From Novakomyces olei (Eukaryota > Ascomycota > Novakomycetes > Novakomycetales > Novakomycetaceae): a stretch of DNA of 64,000 nt. This document shows, one piece after another, positions 11,101 through 26,627 of the stretch. The stretch spans positions 1,116,001 through 1,180,000 of the forward strand of contig JADEYG010000003.1 of assembly GCA_016906335.1 (NCBI GenBank). The letters run 5' to 3'. Under the pieces are notes generated by a model, which saw only the letters and a list, made by a program, of their open reading frames with translations, did not search any database and was not told the DNA's origin. Both the position numbers and the translations under genes were made by a program. The first letter of the stretch is position 1, and the number at the start of each line of letters is the position of its first letter.

Positions 11101-13326
11101 TCTCGTTTCAACAATTAAATGGTTTATCTATAAAATAGTGTGGAAAAGCAGGTCTCGTACATGTGCTAAAGGCCGTGGTGGTCCATCGCTCTCGTTTTCG
11201 TTTTCGTCCCCTGCCTGAGCCTTTACAGGGCTGTCTGTTGCAGGGCCGTCTGTTGATCGCGTCTGGCCAGAAGGCCGGGCTCTTAAAAGGGATTCAAGCA
11301 TAGGGTTTCTGCTAGCGATTCCTTTTGGCTTTAGGTCGCTCGCAACAGGCAGAATCGAATACGATTTTGATGCCAACTTTCCTGGTTTGGGAGCTGCACG
11401 GGGAGGACCATTAGCTCCAGCAGGAGACGACTGTGCCGCCTTGGACTCTACGCTTGTCAGCCGGTTCAATAACGTAAGAATTGATAATTATCTAAATAAA
11501 TAATTAAATGATTAAATCGAGCAGCTAAAGGCTCCCCTCACATACCATCAAAAGCCTTACCTGAATGACGCGACTGAACAGCCCTGCCTGGACTCGGAGA
11601 CCTCAGCCTTTCACGTGTACCCAAAATCCCCTCCTTAAAAGGATCCGGAGCAGAATACTTTTCAGGAGTCGAACGCCGCAAAGATCCCTTAACTTCTAAA
11701 ATCCCACTCTTAAATTTATCTTCAGGAACGTATCTCTCCGGACTCGACGGTCTCAAATCGCCCTTTAATTCTGACAAGACCCGGTGAGCATCAAACGGGG
11801 AGTCAGAGTTGCCAGTACGACCAAGTACAGGAGTCCCAAACTTTGGCGGAGGCACTTTTGTCTCCTCAGGCGAGAGCAAATGCTTGGGCGTTTGATGCTT
11901 AACTGCATCGTTTTTAGCACCATCTTTGTGATCCTCGTCCCATCTTTCCTTGCCCGGGGTATCTGGTATTTGGGGCGTGATAGGTGCAGGCGTTTCCAAA
12001 GGCCGATCCACTCCGGCTTGAGCAGGACTTGAACGTGTATCCTGTAGCGTAAGAGAGCTCTTGGGGCCCCGAAAGGCAGAGTCCTTTCCCGGATCAATTC
12101 GTGGTGAGGCTTGGGCATAAGTTGAAGGCGAAAAATACCCGCTTGATCTTTTAATCAGGTCCGCAGGATCATTCCCACTTTTCTTATTGTCCTTAAGCGT
12201 CGGACTGCGCATTAAAGCACTGGCTACAAAATTGCCTCGGCCCCGAGAAGGCGACCCGGATCTCAATGGCGACGGATCGCGTGGTGTTGCTTGCGGAGTC
12301 GTACTGCCTTTATCATGCTCAAGCTTTGGAGAGCGGCTGATATCAAATATATTGCTTTTCGCTGGTAATGCAGTCTGAACTGAGGGTTGAATGGGCGACG
12401 AAGACCGAAGAGAAGCACGTAAATCTGCCCGAGAGATCTCACGTGATAATCTGTTTGGTGAGTCTAATCTGGGAGACTTTCCGCCTGGGCTAGAAGCGTC
12501 CTTGGCAGCGTCCGTAGTCTTTGGCTTGGCCGAAAGCCGATATAACCCATTAGTGCTGTCATTCAGTTCCTGCCGCAGCTCATTGTATCGATCTTGTTCA
12601 CTTGACGACGCGGGCTCTTGCGCTTTCTTTTCCCTTTGGCTTGAGTATGCGCTTTCCGCGGGTATATTCCGTATTCCCAGACCCGTCCCGGAGTCGTTCA
12701 GCCTTGTCGTTGATTCAGGCAAATGTGATTGGCCGCTCACACCCTTAGAATCTCCAAGTGTAGCCGCCTGCCTTGTAAACTGTCCCGCCTGTCTAAAAGT
12801 GGCCGGCTTTTGCTGACTAGGAGTTTTATCTGCACTATTTAAAGCCTTTTGGCTGGCAACGTTTCCCGGTTCCGATTTAGTCTGCTCATTGTTTTCTTCG
12901 ACTTTTTGGCCTATAGCCCGTCCCGCCTCTACATGGCCAGGCTTGGTTGGGCTCCGTGACCTTGCTCGCTCTTTTGTATTAGACAATCGAGAACCAAGAA
13001 GCCAAAAATAAATAAATGAATAAAAATTTAAAAATTCAAAATAAAAAGAAAAATAGCCAAAAAAAAAAAAGGAGATTGTATTCAGTGCAGATTAACAAAT
13101 GTAAATTAACAAGACTTGAACAATTAAAACGAATGCAGAAGCTTACCTCGACGCTCATGCCTTGCTTGTCTTTCTGCCAAAAGCCGCTGCAGTTTCTTTA
13201 GTATAATTATCAACAAGCACTCATGCATACCTGTTCTAACTGGTCAGAATCGCCTTCGTCGGCGGCGATAGAGCTTTGAAGCCGCTGAACTTTACTCAAC
13301 CATTCCTCTGCACTAGCAGAGCTCAT
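8137..13326 (-). CDS. Large DUF4045-like, gelsolin-repeat (villin-like) protein
   Basis: Likely actin-binding cytoskeletal protein of 1477 residues. Six exons keep phase: 13231-13326, 13147-13195, 11561-12970, 11161-11447, 9543-11072 and 8137-9198. The N-terminus (AEEWLSKVQRL, then AERQARHERRGERARSRSPTK) resembles the start of fungal DUF4045 proteins. Residues about 60-1080 are Ser/Pro/Lys-rich and disordered, with in-frame minisatellites (ETKKP x4, PKIE x4). The last 380 residues look like gelsolin repeats: CTFVWTGINS, then SLCSAYSFVLQ followed by VVWYGSGSLPCERA, then YWDDSL. The acceptor of exon 4 (TAG|AGTCC, 11447) and of exon 5 are the least certain. The promoter is shared with MHF1 and contains a (TAA)n array. 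Family assignment is good for the C-terminus and moderate for the N-terminus. Confidence 0.75.
9218..9370. repeat. 11-bp AAAATAATATT repeat inside a gelsolin-gene intron
   Basis: About seven near-exact copies of the 11-mer (9261-9330), with degenerate flanks, inside the 344-nt intron 9199-9542. The intron still has a good TGCTAACAACAG 3' end. Confidence 0.85.
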
Positions 13327-14039
<713 letters not shown>

Positions 14040-14577
14040 ATGGACCAGGCGGAAACCGAAGCAAAAGAACTTTCGCCTCGAGGATTGCTTGAAGAGGTAT
14101 ACTGACTCGCTGAATCTGCTTCTAATTTACAGCGATTAAAAGCGGCTGTTTGGTACACGACAGGAAACCTCGTGGACGAAATATCCGCGTCAGGACAGCT
14201 TCAGATCGACAATGCGCCAATGAATGCTACTCCCGCCTTTGTCGCTGGACTGGCCAATTTAGTATGGCAGCAAGCTGAAGTTTTAGCGAATGATATTGAA
14301 AGCTTTGCACAGTAAGACTAATATGAATTTATGCACTATATGCTCCTATTCTAATACAATATTAAGCCACGCCGGACGTAAACATGTGACGATTGACGAT
14401 GTCAAGCTTTGCTCTCGACGCAATGAGGGACTGGTATATTCATACACATTGCCATTATGCTGACGGTAGGAAAATATGGTCAACGAGTTGGCACAAGAGA
14501 TACTTGAGCGGCACAACAAGTCCAGCGCAAGCAAGAATGATCAGCAATCTAAAAAGCGGCATAAGCCGTCTGCCTGA
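14040..14577 (+). CDS. MHF1: CENP-S/MHF1 histone-fold protein
   Basis: Small histone-fold protein that pairs with MHF2/CENP-X; it works with the FANCM/Mph1 helicase at stalled forks and with CENP-T at kinetochores. There are four exons: 14040-14096, 14133-14311, 14367-14433 and 14470-14577, giving 136 residues. The fold matches CENP-S along its length: LKAAVWYTTGNLVDEI, LANLVWQQAEVLANDIESFA, HHAGRKHVTIDDVKLCSRRN. A basic tail follows. All joins keep phase, and the introns are short (36, 55 and 36 nt). Intron 3 uses CTGAC five nt from the AG, which shows that the branch motif tolerates G. I see no second exon alternative that improves the fold. Confidence 0.92.
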
Positions 14578-14726
14578 CATTGAAAATACAACGAATGGTG
14601 GATGAAACGATAAAGTTTAATAAAAAATCTTGCAAGAGACGATAAAGAAACAATGCAAAATGCAAAAGCCCATTAGGCGGTATTAAAATGAGGCGATTGA
14701 TCCGACTCGCTGGGTACAATCCGCTC

Positions 14727-16955
14727 TCAAGTCCGGTCAGATTTCACGACATTATCAATCAAATCATTGGCTACCTTGCTAGCATCTGCTCCGGTGGAAA
14801 AAACGCATAGCCGCACGCCATTGGGAATGGAGCTTCTAGCTTTAGCGAGTCGCAGCCTCCAAGACAGTACGCGTTTGTGTATTGCAGAATTAGTGTCTGA
14901 ATCACTAGTCATGCTGAAACTTGACCCCCCGGAAGATTCAATTTCCGGGCCGGATTGAGATCTTTTGGATAGCAAAGGCCGCCCAGACTGCCGGCTGCTA
15001 ATATTTGATGAAGAAGTATTGAACCGGCTAAACTGAGGTGAGCGAGGCGGCAATTCTGGCGGAATAGGATCACTGCCCTTTTGCTGACAGTCCTGCTGAC
15101 TGTGGAAGCTTTCAGCGGCACTGGGCGCCTCTGTTGTCCTTGCCACTCCAGCGCCAATATCCCTTATGGCTCTGTCATACTTTGGTGTTGTTACATCACG
15201 AATAAAAATACCAGCAATTCTATCGCCATACACCCGTGCCAGCTCTGTATACAATTCTAAATCTTGCTCTGCCGAATCGCCGACTAGTATAAACTTGCGG
15301 AGAGGAAAGTCTGTAATTATCGCCTCCACATTGGCCCTCTTACGCTCTGCTGCAGGCTCAATAATGCCTTGCAGTAGTCCAGAGTACAACTTTAGATGAA
15401 CACTGCCAAAGGGCATGTTTTGCAGCTTGAAAAACTGACGCATAGTCGGCCAGATTTGCCAAGGCGAATTACTGACATAGTGAATAGCGACTCCTCTAGA
15501 CTCCATGCCGCGGTACCAATCGCTCATTCCCTCTACTCCAAGGCCCTGCAAATCCCGTACAAACGTATTACGAAAAAGCTCGCGTGCTCCATGAGCAACT
15601 GCAGTATGCTTTATAGTATCATCCACGTCAGAAATCAAGGAGACTCCGTGCTGCTCAACGAGCATGACAGAAACCTCCTCCGCCTTGTACCGTGGAGGCC
15701 TTTTTGTGTCCTGTGCGCGGAGGACGATGTCTTGTTTGCCTTGCAATAACGGAATCCTGGTCCGAGTAAAAGCATGGCCTGATTCGTCGGGACGTAGAGT
15801 GACCGTTTTGACCACTTGTTCGCTTTTACTCTGCTCATCTACCTTTGCTGGCCCTCTTTCCCTAACACAAACCTCCACAGTCACCGACTGCAAGGGCACT
15901 GGCTTGGCCATGAAGGGCAGAAGCCGGGAGACGAGGTTTTCGTGGCAGGCCTGCAGGTCCAAGTGTGGGAAATGCTTGAGCAGGGATTTATCGCTCTCGC
16001 TGCTCGCTTGGCGCGGACTGAAAAACCTCGATTTGGCAAACGTGCTGCGACTGCTGCTCGTGCCGCTGCTCGATCGTCGTCGGGGTGATCCGATATTACG
16101 TAGAAAGACGGAAGACAAAGGCGATTTCTTTACAGACCCGTCTCCACTCTCCCCCACCGGCTCTCGTTCTCGTTCTCGCTCTCGATCTCGATCTCGATCT
16201 CCTCCGACTCTGGCAGACCGCTCTTCTGACGTCATTTCGCCTGGTTCTGCCACGTACTCTGTCTCTGAGGGACCGAGAGCAAAAGCCGGATCCTCCTCCG
16301 ACTCGTCTTCGTCGCAGGACGAAGGCGGTTGGGACGAGGCCGTCGACTTTGGCGACGCTGGAGCTGAGCCGGTGGCCTGTGCAGTGCCCTGTGCAGTGCT
16401 CTGGGCGGCTGACGAGTTGGCAGCAGACGCTGGCGGCAGAGAAGGAAGCCCTGCAATCTGCCGGGCGGCCACCATCATGAGCCTGTTTCTGCGGTTAAAC
16501 TGTGTGGCCGCGACTGGCTCAGTGAGCCAAGCGTGTATGCAGACTTCAGTCGTTGTCTGACCCACACGAGCGTAGCAGGGAAACAGGTAGAGCTGCTGGC
16601 TAAAAGTATGGGCAATGGCTCTGCTTGCCAGCTCCAAGTCCCGATCACGAGCGGCCTCTGTGTCATAGGCTTCCAGCTCGGAAGCCTGTGCAGAATACGA
16701 GGTGGTTAGGTAGTTTAGTACTCGCCGAGCGTAGCCGCGAGCAGAGCCAGCGGCTTTGCCGGGCGTCGAAGCGGACGGGTCGGTAGAGGGATCCATTGGC
16801 GGATCTCTGTCCGTACGGCTCTCCCCACGATGATCAGAGAACCTGGAATAATTGCACCGTCTAATTTGAAACAGTGCTGCTCTGCTTAAGCGCCAAGGAT
16901 TCGCTGCTGCGTGTTCGGCAGCCAAAGATACTCTGAGCGGCTTTGGCCGTCGCAT
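14727..16955 (-). CDS. APP1: APP1-type phosphatidate phosphatase (DUF2183)
   Basis: Mg2+-dependent phosphatidate phosphatase of the haloacid-dehalogenase type, converting phosphatidate to diacylglycerol. In yeast, App1 sits at cortical actin patches and links lipid change to endocytosis. It is a single exon of 742 residues if the ATG at 16955 is used. An ATG at 16796 (MDPSTDPS) is an alternative, and the extra N-terminus is basic and uncharged-acidic poor, like a leader. The catalytic DxDxT motif lies in SDVDDTIKHT near residue 441, followed by HYVSNSPWQIWP and FILVGDSAEQDLELY, all typical of DUF2183. The middle has a RDRDRERERERE tract and Ser-rich linkers. The C-terminal tail is Pro/Ser-rich. 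Confidence 0.88.
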   Translation of the reverse strand: MRRPKPLRVSLAAEHAAANPWRLSRAALFQIRRCNYSRFSDHRGESRTDRDPPMDPSTDPSASTPGKAAGSARGYARRVLNYLTTSYSAQASELEAYDTEAARDRDLELASRAIAHTFSQQLYLFPCYARVGQTTTEVCIHAWLTEPVAATQFNRRNRLMMVAARQIAGLPSLPPASAANSSAAQSTAQGTAQATGSAPASPKSTASSQPPSSCDEDESEEDPAFALGPSETEYVAEPGEMTSEERSARVGGDRDRDREREREREPVGESGDGSVKKSPLSSVFLRNIGSPRRRSSSGTSSSRSTFAKSRFFSPRQASSESDKSLLKHFPHLDLQACHENLVSRLLPFMAKPVPLQSVTVEVCVRERGPAKVDEQSKSEQVVKTVTLRPDESGHAFTRTRIPLLQGKQDIVLRAQDTKRPPRYKAEEVSVMLVEQHGVSLISDVDDTIKHTAVAHGARELFRNTFVRDLQGLGVEGMSDWYRGMESRGVAIHYVSNSPWQIWPTMRQFFKLQNMPFGSVHLKLYSGLLQGIIEPAAERKRANVEAIITDFPLRKFILVGDSAEQDLELYTELARVYGDRIAGIFIRDVTTPKYDRAIRDIGAGVARTTEAPSAAESFHSQQDCQQKGSDPIPPELPPRSPQFSRFNTSSSNISSRQSGRPLLSKRSQSGPEIESSGGSSFSMTSDSDTNSAIHKRVLSWRLRLAKARSSIPNGVRLCVFSTGADASKVANDLIDNVVKSDRT

Positions 16956-17371
16956 GTCCAATGCGTCATCGCTCGAAGGGCTCACAATTCACTAATCGAT
17001 CTGCTCGAGTGATTGCTACTGTTACATATTCGTATATAATGTAATTATACAATTATACAATATTAGAGAAGCAATAGAAGAGTAAATAATCTTATCTTAT
17101 CTGATCTGATCTTATCTGATCCAGTCTAGTCTGTCTAGTCTGTCTATCAAGTCTGTCTGTCTAGTCTATCTGATCCATCTGGTCTATCTGACCTATCTGA
17201 CCTATCTGTCTAGTCTATCTAGTCAATCTAGTCTATCTACTTTTAAAGCAGAATAAAATATAAAACAAATTGCTATTCTACAGATGAATTTAGCTACAAC
17301 TTGCAAGTATGAGAAAAAGGATATCGCTAATATACATTCGTACGCGTCCATTATTAAACATCATGAAGCAA
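16956..17371. other. APP1 upstream region with degenerate 10-bp repeats
   Basis: The 416-bp spacer lies upstream of APP1. About 17090-17240 is a run of imperfect TCTATCTGAT / TCTAGTCTGT units. Confidence 0.7.
17090..17240. repeat. Imperfect TCTATCTGA(T/C)C / TCTAGTC repeat tract
   Basis: About fifteen degenerate units of 8-12 bp in tandem, pyrimidine-rich on the plus strand, placed in the presumptive APP1 promoter 135-285 bp upstream of its first ATG. Confidence 0.85.
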
Positions 17372-18611
17372 TTAATCCTCATCGAGCTCGTCTGTGCGTT
17401 TTCGGAATTCGGACAGATCCCATACCTCGTCCTTGTCAGCCTCATCATCAATTTGCTCATATAATCTGTTGTCCAGCTCAAACATTTGCCGGCCAGAAAG
17501 GCCGACAGTTCGTCCAGCTTTAATGTTTGTCTCTGCCTTCTTCCGCGCCTCTTGCTCGTCTTTCTCCTTACGCGTTACACGGTCGCGTTTCCACTGCTCA
17601 AAGGTTTCCTTTGTGATTGGCGTAAGATTCTTGCCAAGCTTGTGCCGCTCAGTCTCCAAGAACTCCTCCAAAGATATTTCGTTCTTTGATTCTAATTCGC
17701 GTTGCTTTTTACGGTCCTTGTTCAAGACAAAGCCTTTGGGGAGAGCATGTTTGTAATGACAATTTTCGCCATCTGCCAAGAGTTAGCTGGAATTAAAGTC
17801 AGGAAAGAATCTTACTCGGACACGTCCAAAGCCAGCCGTATTTCTCCGTTTCTATGGCCTCTAGGAAGAATTTGCACACAATGTCCGTCTCTGCGGGGCC
17901 CTTCTTATATTTTTCTCCCACCACCTGGCGAAGCTTGTCCTCATCCCACTCTGACATGGCATCGTTTCGTTTTTCGTCTCGGTCGTCCGTGTAAATATCC
18001 TTCTTTTGTGTCTTGCGTTCCACCTGTGGATCGTGGCTGAATCTGCACTTGCTTCCTATGTACGAGTTAGAAGTTTAGTCATTGGTCAAGTTTGGTCATT
18101 GGTCAAGTTTGGTCATTGGCCGTGTTGTTGTCAAATGATACATATAATCGAATCAACTTACCCTTCTCACAGTACCCGTTTTTGAAGTTGATACATAGTA
18201 CAGTTTTAGGATCAACGCCAAACGCTACTTTTTGTACAACTTGTACCGGCTTTAAAAGATCATCAAGATCAGACTTTCCACCTCCCGGTCCTTTCTTCGC
18301 GTCCTTCATAGCTTTCCGCCGTGCTTCTTCTTCTCTACGCTTCTTTGGGTCATTCTGTGCCTGCTGCTTCTGAATCTCTGCAATCCTTTCCTGATTTTTG
18401 GCTCCTTTTTTCTTGATTCAGTTAGTTGTGGGGAACACGCGACAAATCTATCGTACAAGTGAACGAAAAATTAGGAGAAAAAGGACAATGTGTCACAAGA
18501 AGAAAAAAATACAAACGCTCTGTCTAAAGCACTCACGTTTTTCATGCCAAAAGTCTTGTCTACTGAGACTTTGGTCTTTTTCTGCTCAGGCTGCTTCTTT
18601 TTCGGAGGCAT
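17372..18611 (-). CDS. TMA46: CCCH zinc-finger protein Tma46/ZC3H15 (DFRP1)
   Basis: Ribosome-associated partner of the DRG-family GTPase Rbg1; it stabilises the GTPase and aids translation under stress. There are four exons: 18537-18611, 18162-18411, 17816-18055 and 17372-17772, giving 321 residues. It opens with MPPKKKQPEQKKTKVSVDKT, typical of the family. Two CCCH fingers follow: CINFKNGYCEKGSKCRFSH near residues 97-115 and a second ending in TCPNGENCHYKH near 170-198. The DRG-binding region comes next (LPKGFVL, ISLEEFLETERHKL). Both fingers cross exon junctions, which confirms the joins. Intron 2 contains two copies of GTCATTGGTCAAGTTTG (about 18077-18117). The branch motif is CTAAC in all three introns. 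Confidence 0.95.
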
Positions 18612-19214
18612 CTTGCACAACGCTTTAGCTTTTAAATAAAATTGCAAAGCTTATCGTTGACCAATTCGCGAGCCAAAAATCAATAAAACAAAACAAAAAA
18701 TAGTTTAGCGGACTGAGCTACAGCCGCTTTTTGAATATACGCTGACCGTCAGCTAAATGCCCGCTGCTTTTCGCAACTGAGCCGCCGCAAAATTTTTCGA
18801 GAGAGCAATGCTCGTGAATGGGCCTTGAATTATTATGTCAACGTTGAAATAGCTGTAATCCAAAAGGGTGTGTGGGCAGAATAGTATGTAAAATCAGTAG
18901 TATAAATTATTATCTTAACAGTTACACTACATTAGTTTTATTTAAACCACATAATACAAGTCGCAAGTAACGTTAGGAGCAGTCTGGTTTATGGTCCAGA
19001 GTCGCGCGTATAAACGCGTCGGGTCTAATCGAGTCTGCGAATTTCTGTCAAATGTTTACAGAATATAAATCATTTACGTGTTTATACAGTGCCAATTCTG
19101 TTTGAACAAACTGAAAACCTTCCATACTTTGATAAAGAAAGCAAGCTCTAAACTAGCTAATCGATAACGATAATGATACTGGTATTTGGGGAAATATACA
19201 TGTAAAAACCGAAA
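18612..19214. other. Spacer upstream of TMA46
   Basis: 603 bp between the TMA46 start and the 3' end of the next minus-strand gene. It is AT-rich with no recognisable gene or repeat. Confidence 0.5.
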
Positions 19215-23669
<4,455 letters not shown>

Positions 23670-24258
23670 CGTGCACGTACGCACCTGCGCACAGCACTGT
23701 GCTGCGCGTTTACACGCGCGTTATTCGCCCTCTTCAATTTTCAAAAAGAAAAGGCGCCAACTTTCACAGCGTGACTATTTCATTAGTGAACTCGATACAT
23801 TTATGCTTGTGTATGATATTACCCATACACTTCATTATTGACCGTGCCACATTAGCGGCCGAGCGTGCTAGATAGTCAAAAAATCCTCAAGGCAAGCCGT
23901 CTGATCCCTTAAAGACTTTATCTGCTACGGCAAATAGGATCAGTGAATAATTGGCGTCTGTTTATAATCAATCATTCGTGCGCCGTGCACGCACATAATT
24001 CTCGACTCGAAATGGGTACAAAGTTGTCCACAGATCTAATCCAGAGATAAGCTTAATCGTATATCAGTATAACGCTCGACATTACTTTAATATTGAAATA
24101 TAATAAATATAATTTTATTACATAAAATAATGAATTTAATTAATCTTCAGCTAGCAAAAATAGGGTAGGGTTAGTGCCGCAAGTCACGAATGTAGCTAAG
24201 TACAACAATACCACAACAAAGCATCCACACACATCGTCGTCAACTACAATACAACAAA
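23670..24258. other. Divergent promoter region C2H2 protein/RPL26
   Basis: 589 bp between two gene starts. It contains a telomere-like box at 24161-24174, described separately. No RNA gene was seen. Confidence 0.6.
24161..24174 (+). promoter_or_regulatory. Telobox-like site upstream of RPL26
   Basis: TAGGGTAGGGTTAG, 85 bp before the RPL26 start codon. TTAGGG-type boxes are bound by Tbf1 in several ascomycetes, where Tbf1 drives ribosomal protein genes. A Tbf1 homologue is encoded at 48465-50633. Binding here is inference from motif and position. Confidence 0.55.
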
Positions 24259-24686
24259 ATGAAGTTCTCCCGCGACGTCTCGTCTTCGCGCCGCAAGCAG
24301 CGCAAGGCGCACTTCTCCGCACCGTCTTCGGTACGCCGTCAATTGATGTCGTCTGGTCTGTCGAAGGAATTGCGCGAGAAGCACGGCGTATGTGGTGCCA
24401 TATGGACTGAACGAAATACTAACTAGCGCAACAGGTACGGTCACTCCCCGTGCGTCAAAATGACGAAGTAGTTGTCGTGCGCGGTTCACACAAAGGTCGC
24501 GAGGGCAAAATCACAGCCGTCTACCGCAAGAAATTTGTTATTCACATTGAACGTCTTACACGGGAAAAGGTTAATGGCGCCTCTGTGCCCATCCCTATCG
24601 ATGCGTCAAAGGTTAAAATCATCTCGCTTAAGCTCGACAAAGATCGCAAGGATCTCATCAGCCGCAAGGGTGGCAAGGCTGAATAA
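24259..24686 (+). CDS. RPL26: Large-subunit ribosomal protein uL24 (L26e)
   Basis: Protein of the 60S subunit near the peptide exit tunnel. There are two exons, 24259-24387 and 24435-24686, giving 126 residues, the usual length. Sequence follows the family throughout: [19 protein letters not shown] at the start, [20 protein letters not shown] across the splice, then [25 protein letters not shown] and ISRKGGKAE at the end. The CTG codon in SGLSKE falls on a conserved leucine, so the standard code is used. The 47-nt intron has TACTAAC followed at once by a TAG, yet conserved protein sequence requires the later CAACAG acceptor. A telobox lies upstream. Confidence 0.98.
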
Positions 24687-25127
24687 ATATTTTGCACAGC
24701 CTTTTGCATTCACCTATACACAATCAATTGTGCCATATTAATACCTTTTTACGACCGTATACACATCAGATCCAGCCCATAATGCTTTAGTAAATGCCCA
24801 TAGTTTCGTGGCGGTTACACCATTAAGTGTACATAAATTGCTACACTTATTTCTGGGTCCATGCGGCTTAAATTTCCAAGGGCACTTGAATATAAAGATT
24901 AAATCAAATTACGTTTGACATTTTGTAAAAGAATTAAATATAATACGGTGGCCACTACGAATAGAGTTTATGTTGCAACATGCGCCTCAATACTACGATA
25001 CTACTATACAATACTCCACTAGAAAAACCATAATTGTGTAAATATTATATTAGAAACATACTGTGTGTACCGTGCGCTTATACCATCGAATAAATCAATA
25101 CATCTGCCCCTGTTCGAGACGATCTGC
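24687..25127. other. Convergent 3' spacer RPL26/aldehyde dehydrogenase
   Basis: 441 bp of AT-rich sequence holding both 3' ends. Nothing else was recognised. Confidence 0.5.
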
Positions 25128-26627
25128 TCAAGACATTACCGTGCCGATATTGATAACGACAGATTTGATCTCTGTGTATGCCTCGAGAGCGTAGCTGCCG
25201 AGCTCACGGCCGATACCACTTTGCTTGTATCCACCAAATGGAATACCCCAGTGCAGTTGGTTGTAGCAGTTGACCCATACGGTACCAGCCTGCAGAGCAT
25301 TGCTGACACGAATAGCAGTGCCAATGTTTGCAGTATGCACAGCCGAAGCCAGACCGTAGATGGTGTCGTGCGCCTTTTGGATAACGTCTGCTTCGTCCTT
25401 GAATTTAGAGATGGCCACAACTGGACCAAAGATCTCCTCACGCATAATCTTCATGTCCGATCGAACATTTGAAATTACAGTGGGCTGGATAAAGTAGCCT
25501 TGCTGGCCATGGCGGTTTCCACCAGTATCGATCTGAGCACCTTCTTCCCGAGCAGAATCAACAAAGGCCATGATACGGTCGTACTGCAGTTTCGATACTT
25601 GTGGGCCCTGGAAGGTGCTCTCATCGAATGGATCGCCAACTTTGTTCTTTTCAGCACGAGCAATAAACTTTTTGACAAAATCGTCATAAATGGACTCTTG
25701 CACATAAATTCGGCTACCAGCACAGCAGCACTGGCCGTGGTTGTAGTAGATACCAAAATTGCACCAGTTTACCGCTTGATCAATGTCTGCATCGGCGAAA
25801 ACAATGTTGGGAGACTTGCCTCCCAATTCAAGTGTGGTCTTTTTCAAATTGCTATTAGCAGAGGCCTTCATGATGTTGCGTCCAACTGCGGTAGATCCGG
25901 TAAATGCAATCTTGTCAACGTTCATGTGAGATGCCAGAGCCTGGCCAGCAGTCTTGCCGTAGCCACAGACAACATTGACGACACCAGGAGGAATTCCAGC
26001 CTCCTTGATCAGCTTGCAGGTGTAGTAAGCACTCAACGGAGTCTGCTCTGCCGTCTTCATGACCAAAGTGTTACCGGTCGCAAGAGCCGGGCCAATCTTC
26101 CAGCAAAACATGAGCAACGGGAAGTTCCATGGGATGATTTGGCCGCAAACTCCGACAGGCTCATGGCGAGTATAAACCAGTTTGCTTGGATCAGTTTCAA
26201 TGGTCTGACCAAATTCCTTATCGGCGAAGCCACCGTAGTAGCGAATGCAGCCAATACACGCAGCCAAATCACCTCGAGCCATTGTGATTGACTTTCCGTT
26301 GTCCAGCGATTCGATTGAAGCAAGTATTTCGAGATTCTTCTCCATCAAATCAGCCAAACGGTAGAGGTAAAGCCCGCGCTCGTTGGAGGGCAGCTGACGC
26401 CACTTGGAGTCGGGATTGAAAGCAGCACGTGCTGCTTCCACGGCAATGTCGATATCATCCTCAGTTCCTTCCTCAATCTCGCAAATATTTTTTTCTGTGG
26501 ACGGGTTTACCACGGGGATCTTGCCTCCGTTCTTTGCAGCCACCCACTCGTTGTTGATGAATAGGCCAGTCGGCTGTGAGAGTTTAATGCCGTTTGGCAA
26601 AGTCAGATCAACTGATAGGGAAGACAT
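25128..26627 (-). CDS. NAD(P)-dependent aldehyde dehydrogenase
   Basis: Oxidises acetaldehyde or other aldehydes to the acid. It is a single exon of 499 residues from the ATG at 26627 (MSSLSVDLTLPNG), and the usual length is about 500. Conserved features are the nucleotide-fold segment IAFTGSTAVGRNIM, the general-base glutamate in LELGGKSPN near residue 264, and the nucleophile in GQCCCAGSRIY near residue 300. EEIFGPVVAI and PFGGYKQSGIGRELG near the end are also typical. No N-terminal targeting peptide is evident, so it is probably the cytosolic form like Aspergillus AldA or human ALDH1. Codon use is orderly, as for an abundant enzyme. A TTAGGGTT box lies 231 bp upstream. Substrate cannot be read from the sequence. 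Confidence 0.95.
   Translation of the reverse strand: MSSLSVDLTLPNGIKLSQPTGLFINNEWVAAKNGGKIPVVNPSTEKNICEIEEGTEDDIDIAVEAARAAFNPDSKWRQLPSNERGLYLYRLADLMEKNLEILASIESLDNGKSITMARGDLAACIGCIRYYGGFADKEFGQTIETDPSKLVYTRHEPVGVCGQIIPWNFPLLMFCWKIGPALATGNTLVMKTAEQTPLSAYYTCKLIKEAGIPPGVVNVVCGYGKTAGQALASHMNVDKIAFTGSTAVGRNIMKASANSNLKKTTLELGGKSPNIVFADADIDQAVNWCNFGIYYNHGQCCCAGSRIYVQESIYDDFVKKFIARAEKNKVGDPFDESTFQGPQVSKLQYDRIMAFVDSAREEGAQIDTGGNRHGQQGYFIQPTVISNVRSDMKIMREEIFGPVVAISKFKDEADVIQKAHDTIYGLASAVHTANIGTAIRVSNALQAGTVWVNCYNQLHWGIPFGGYKQSGIGRELGSYALEAYTEIKSVVINIGTVMS

Noticed and set aside
24343-24387. Possible CTG codon reassignment
   Set aside because: CTG falls on a conserved leucine of uL24, so the standard reading fits.
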